From contig NC_011071.1 of the NCBI RefSeq assembly GCF_000020665.1, positions 4,268,501 to 4,332,500 of the forward strand: a DNA stretch of 64,000 nucleotides, written 5' to 3'. The notes beneath the pieces were generated by a model that had not been told where the DNA came from, did no database searches, and saw only the letters and a program-made list of their open reading frames with translations. Below, piece after piece: positions 60,929-64,000 of the stretch (the stretch's first letter is position 1; each line of letters starts with the position of its first letter). This stretch comes from Stenotrophomonas maltophilia R551-3. GTDB taxonomy: Bacteria; Pseudomonadota; Gammaproteobacteria; Xanthomonadales; Xanthomonadaceae. The translations under genes were made by a program, and so were the position numbers.

Positions 60929-60946
60929 GCCGGAGAGGACTCCGGC
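60929..60946 (+). promoter_or_regulatory. Leader hairpin with AGGA loop upstream of the RDD gene
   Basis: GCCGGAG AGGA CTCCGGC, a perfect 7-bp stem with the GGA motif in the tetraloop, 26 bases before the ATG. This is the form bound by CsrA/RsmA repressors. No second site is obvious. Confidence 0.4.
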
Positions 60947-60971
60947 GCCCACAACGAAGGCCATCGCGCTG

Positions 60972-61661
60972 ATGGCCGCACCGATGCTCGATACCTACCG
61001 CGAGGTGGTGACGCCGGAGGGTGTGCCGCTGCAGTTGCCGGCGGCCGGTCCGGTGCCGCGGGCGATGGCCTGGCTGGTCGATCTTGGCGTGCGCATCGCG
61101 GTGCTGGTGCTGATGTCGTTCCCGCTGGCGCTGCTGGACAAGTTCGGCACCGGGCTCTACCTGGCGCTGATGTTCCTGGTCTACTGGGCCTACCCGATCA
61201 TCTGCGAAGCGCTGTGGGGCCGCACCCTGGGCAAGCGTGCGCTGGGCCTGCGCGTGCTCGCCCGCGATGGCGCGCCAGTGGGCTGGATGGCCGCGGTCAC
61301 CCGCAACCTGCTGCGCACCGTGGACATGCTGCCGTTCGGCTATGCACTGGGCCTGATCAGCAGCCTGTTTGATCCGCATGGCCGCCGCCTCGGTGACCTG
61401 GTGGCAGGCACCGTGGTGGTGCACGCACCGGCGCTGTACCTGCCGCCACCGCCGACCATCGACAGCGTGCTGGCTCCGCCACAACCGTTGCGGCCGGAAG
61501 AGCAGGCCGCGCTGATGGCCTTTGCCGAGCGCGCACCTCGACTGTCGCCGGCGCGCCAGCAGGAGCTGGCCGGCATCGCCGAACCGCTGACCGGTACCCA
61601 CGGCCAGATCGGTGTGCTGCGCCTGTACGCGATGGCCAACTGGCTGCTGGGACGGCGATGA
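60972..61661 (+). CDS. RDD-family membrane protein
   Basis: A 229-residue protein with RDD signatures (PRAMAWLVDLGVRI, WGRTLGKRALGLRV, DPHGRRLGDLVAGTVVV) and several membrane segments. A soluble C-terminal tail of about 80 residues follows. It starts an operon with a SpoIIM-like protein and another membrane protein. The stop overlaps the next start (ATGA). Confidence 0.87.
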   Translation: MAAPMLDTYREVVTPEGVPLQLPAAGPVPRAMAWLVDLGVRIAVLVLMSFPLALLDKFGTGLYLALMFLVYWAYPIICEALWGRTLGKRALGLRVLARDGAPVGWMAAVTRNLLRTVDMLPFGYALGLISSLFDPHGRRLGDLVAGTVVVHAPALYLPPPPTIDSVLAPPQPLRPEEQAALMAFAERAPRLSPARQQELAGIAEPLTGTHGQIGVLRLYAMANWLLGRR

Positions 61662-62650
61662 AGCAGGAACAGTTCGTCGCCCGCTACCAGCAGGAATGGC
61701 AGGACCTGGAGCAGTGGCTGCTGCTGCGTGCTGGCGTGTCGCGCCGCACGCGCCGGAAGGCCAGTGGTCTGTCGCTGCACGACACCGCCTTCCCGCAGCG
61801 CTACCGGCGCCTGTGCCAGCAGCTGGCGCTGGCCCGTGAGCGCGGCTACAGCCCACAGCTGGTGCAGCGCCTGCAGCAGTTGATGCAGCAGGGCCACAGT
61901 GTGCTGTACCGCACACCGCCGACGCGCTGGCGCGCGGCGCTGGAATTCCTCGTGGCCGACTTCCCGCTGCTGGTGCGCAGCCAGGCACGCAGCATGTGGG
62001 CGGCGCTGGCGATGTTCGCGCTGCCAGCGCTGGCCTGCTTCGTGCTGGTGCAGGTCTATCCGGACCTGATCCACATGCTGATGGACAACCGCCAGATCGC
62101 CGAGATGGAGCGCATGTACGATCCCGCCGCCGAGCGCCTGGGGCGTGACAGCGGCACCGACTGGATGATGTTCGGCCACTACATCATGAACAACATCAGC
62201 ATCGCCCTGCGTACCTTCGCCAGCGGCCTGCTGGCCGGGCTGGGCACGCTGCTGGTGCTGCTGTTCAACGGCGTGATCATCGGTTCGGTGGCCGGTCACC
62301 TGCAGCACATCGGCCACGGCGACCCGTTCTGGCGCTTCGTGGTCGGCCACGGTGCCTTCGAGCTGACCGCGATCGTGATTGCCGGCGGCGCCGGCCTGCA
62401 GCTGGGCATGAAGCTGCTGGCACCGGGCCGGCGCAGCCGCCTGGATGCACTGGTCGACGGCGGCCGCATCGGCGCCCGGCTGTGCCTCGGCGTCGCCTTC
62501 ATGCTGCTGGTCGCGGCCTTCATTGAAGCGTTCTGGTCATCGATCGCCGAAGTACCGGCGTGGGGCAAGTTCAGCGTGGCCGGCGTGCTGTGGGCCGGCG
62601 TGCTGCTGTGGCTGTGGCGCGGCGGACGCGGAGGCAGCGATGCGCATTGA
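61658..62650 (+). CDS. SpoIIM/DUF95-family membrane protein
   Basis: A 330-residue protein with the SpoIIM (stage II sporulation protein M) fold: four to five membrane segments, FLVADFPLLVRSQA, GHYIMNNISIALRTFASGLLAG and VVGHGAFELTAIVIAGGAGLQLG. In non-sporulating bacteria it is found beside RDD, MoxR and DUF58 proteins, where its job is unknown. It overlaps both neighbours. Confidence 0.87.
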   Translation: MKQEQFVARYQQEWQDLEQWLLLRAGVSRRTRRKASGLSLHDTAFPQRYRRLCQQLALARERGYSPQLVQRLQQLMQQGHSVLYRTPPTRWRAALEFLVADFPLLVRSQARSMWAALAMFALPALACFVLVQVYPDLIHMLMDNRQIAEMERMYDPAAERLGRDSGTDWMMFGHYIMNNISIALRTFASGLLAGLGTLLVLLFNGVIIGSVAGHLQHIGHGDPFWRFVVGHGAFELTAIVIAGGAGLQLGMKLLAPGRRSRLDALVDGGRIGARLCLGVAFMLLVAAFIEAFWSSIAEVPAWGKFSVAGVLWAGVLLWLWRGGRGGSDAH

Positions 62651-64000
62651 CCACCTGGACGTGGTGTTGCGGGCGCGCAGCGGCTGGGAAGCCATGGAGC
62701 TGGGCAATGCCCTCGCCCGCCGCCACGCGCGTGCGGTGTGGGGCAGCTGGTTGCTGGCCAGCGCACCGCTGTTCGTGATCTTCAACGCGCTGGGCTGGTG
62801 GCTGGATGCGTTCGGCTGGGCCTGGCTGGCGATGTGGTGGTGCAAGCCGCTGTTCGAACGCGCACCGCTGTACGTGCTGTCACGCGGCATCTTCGGCGAG
62901 CCGGTCGGTACGCTGGCGGCGCTGCGCGTCCAGCGTCACTGGGGCAACAGCGGTTTCTGGGGCTACCTGGGATGGCGCCGCTTCAGCGTGCTGCGCAGCC
63001 TGTGCCTGCCGGTGAACCTGCTGGAGGGCAACGCCCCCGCCCAGCGTGGTCCACGTCGGCGCGCGGTGGCGGCCGGTGCCGCTGGCGCCGCACTGGTGCT
63101 GACCATGGCCTGCATGGCCTTCGAAGCGGCGCTGGTATCGGGCGCGATCGGCGCAGTGTTCATGTTCATGCCGCTGGAGCTGATGTCCGAATCCTGGCGC
63201 GCGGCGTGGGACATGATCGGCCGGGATACACCGGCGTGGGCGCGGCTGGGTTTCAACCTGGCGTGCTGGCTGGCCTCGGTGATGATCGGCCCGTTCTTCG
63301 TCGGTGGCGGCTTCGGCCTGTATCTGAACCGGCGCACGCAGATGGAAGCCTGGGACGTGGAAATCGCCCTGCGCCGCCTGCGCGATCGCCTGCTGCCGGC
63401 CGCATCGACGCTGGCCCTGCTGCTGTGCCTGGCGCTGCCACTGGTCTCCGCACCGGTGCATGCGCAGGACGCAGATGCCGGGCCGGAGCGTGTGCTGGGC
63501 AAACCCAGCGACGTCGGCGCCGATGCGGGCGACGACGAAGCCACGATCGACCCGGCCAACACCCCGGCAACGATCTTCGGTACATCGCCGGTGGACACCG
63601 CCGGTTTCCGCCAGGCGGTGAATCGTGCCTATGAGGATCCGCTGCAGCGCCCGACCCGTCAGATCACGCACTGGAAGCCGATCGAAAAGGCCGAGGAAAA
63701 GAAGAAGGAAGACAAGTCGCTGCAGAGCGACAGCAGCAACAATGGTGAGCGCAAGCGGCGCAAGGACGGCATCGCCTGGCTGGCACGGTTGGCCGAGTGG
63801 GGCCTGTGGGGCCTGCTCGGCGTCCTGCTGCTGGTGCTGCTGCTGACCGCACGGCTGTGGCTGCCGTGGCTGCGCGGCAGCGGGCGGCGCAAGGTCGAGG
63901 CGGCACCGCAGGTGGTGGAGGAACAGGTGACGTTGCCGGTGGTGCTGCCGCCGGACGTCGCCACCCAGGCCGGCCTGTTGTGGGACCAGGGCCGGCCACG
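62640..64000 (+). CDS. Multi-pass membrane protein of the RDD-SpoIIM operon (truncated by window end)
   Basis: An open frame from ATG 62640, overlapping the SpoIIM-like stop by 11 bases, to the window edge: 453 codons with no stop. The N-terminal half has several membrane segments (VWGSWLLASAPLFVIFNAL, LVLTMACMAFEAALVSGAIG, LACWLASVMIGPFFVGGGFG, ASTLALLLCLALPLVSA). A periplasmic segment and a charged KAEEKKKEDK stretch follow, then one more helix (WGLLGVLLLVLLLTARLWLPW). By position it corresponds to the DUF4129-type protein of such operons, but the diagnostic C-terminus is outside the window. Confidence 0.85.
   Translation, partial: MRIDHLDVVLRARSGWEAMELGNALARRHARAVWGSWLLASAPLFVIFNALGWWLDAFGWAWLAMWWCKPLFERAPLYVLSRGIFGEPVGTLAALRVQRHWGNSGFWGYLGWRRFSVLRSLCLPVNLLEGNAPAQRGPRRRAVAAGAAGAALVLTMACMAFEAALVSGAIGAVFMFMPLELMSESWRAAWDMIGRDTPAWARLGFNLACWLASVMIGPFFVGGGFGLYLNRRTQMEAWDVEIALRRLRDRLLPAASTLALLLCLALPLVSAPVHAQDADAGPERVLGKPSDVGADAGDDEATIDPANTPATIFGTSPVDTAGFRQAVNRAYEDPLQRPTRQITHWKPIEKAEEKKKEDKSLQSDSSNNGERKRRKDGIAWLARLAEWGLWGLLGVLLLVLLLTARLWLPWLRGSGRRKVEAAPQVVEEQVTLPVVLPPDVATQAGLLWDQGRP

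Overview
This is a high-GC proteobacterial chromosome window that I attribute to Stenotrophomonas, most likely the S. maltophilia complex. The reasons are the many GTAG-type palindromic repeats (the SMAG REP family), a complete smeSR-smeABC efflux locus with its typical divergent layout, the xanthomonad-style comF and bio gene order, and GC-rich codon use throughout. No phage, insertion sequence, CRISPR array or rRNA operon was seen. There is one tRNA, tRNA-Arg(CCG).

Layout. 1-878: 5' part of cyoA (ubiquinol oxidase). 1002-4933: an unusual unit of two MocR/PdxR-type regulators flanking a small membrane protein and a membrane-anchored thioredoxin-like protein, with two copies of a CCATAC/GTATGG operator-like palindrome. 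5012-8715 (minus): a TonB-dependent receptor translationally coupled to a Tat-exported class V PLP enzyme (PvdN-like). 8956-14700: a VOC protein, an M3-type zinc peptidase, a lipoprotein, an NlpC/P60-like papain-fold protein, a 53-residue Gln/Asn-rich protein and the short-chain fatty acid transporter AtoE. 14771-15163: four exact 103-bp tandem units of SMAG repeats. 15176-19910: ubiA, tRNA-Arg, a membrane-bound AraC regulator, a double aspartyl protease-PDZ protein and a zinc-ribbon membrane protein.

20065-35692 is an N-acetylgalactosamine (GalNAc) utilisation locus in two divergent arms. The minus arm holds a GH31 enzyme with alpha-GalNAcase-like motifs, a TonB receptor and a GH109 enzyme. 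The plus arm holds AgaS, a ROK kinase, AgaZ, the DeoR-type AgaR, a NagA-type deacetylase and a sugar porter. The two arms face each other across a 322-bp region with mirrored TTGACA promoters, each carrying a TTTCGAA-type AgaR operator in its spacer. Together these genes would release GalNAc from glycans, import it across both membranes, phosphorylate it, deacetylate it and deaminate/isomerise it to tagatose-6-phosphate. No tagatose-6-phosphate kinase and no catalytic aldolase subunit lie here, so AgaZ may act differently, for example as an epimerase.

35745-41365 holds small envelope genes, comF, and a block (unknown protein, ClC channel, alpha/beta hydrolase) that separates comF from the biotin genes. 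41524-46361 is bioB-bioF-bioH-SDR-bioC. 46516-48752 holds a YdcF protein, a threonine/serine dehydratase-like enzyme and a Gly/Tyr/Pro-rich lipoprotein. 48753-49244 is a non-coding stretch with strong hairpins on both strands, probably one or two small RNAs, upstream of mnmG. 51219-59196 is the smeABC RND pump and its smeSR regulators. 59330-64000 holds an RlaP-like nucleotidyltransferase bracketed by near-identical SMAG dimers, a gamma-carbonic anhydrase, and an RDD-SpoIIM-membrane protein operon that runs off the window.
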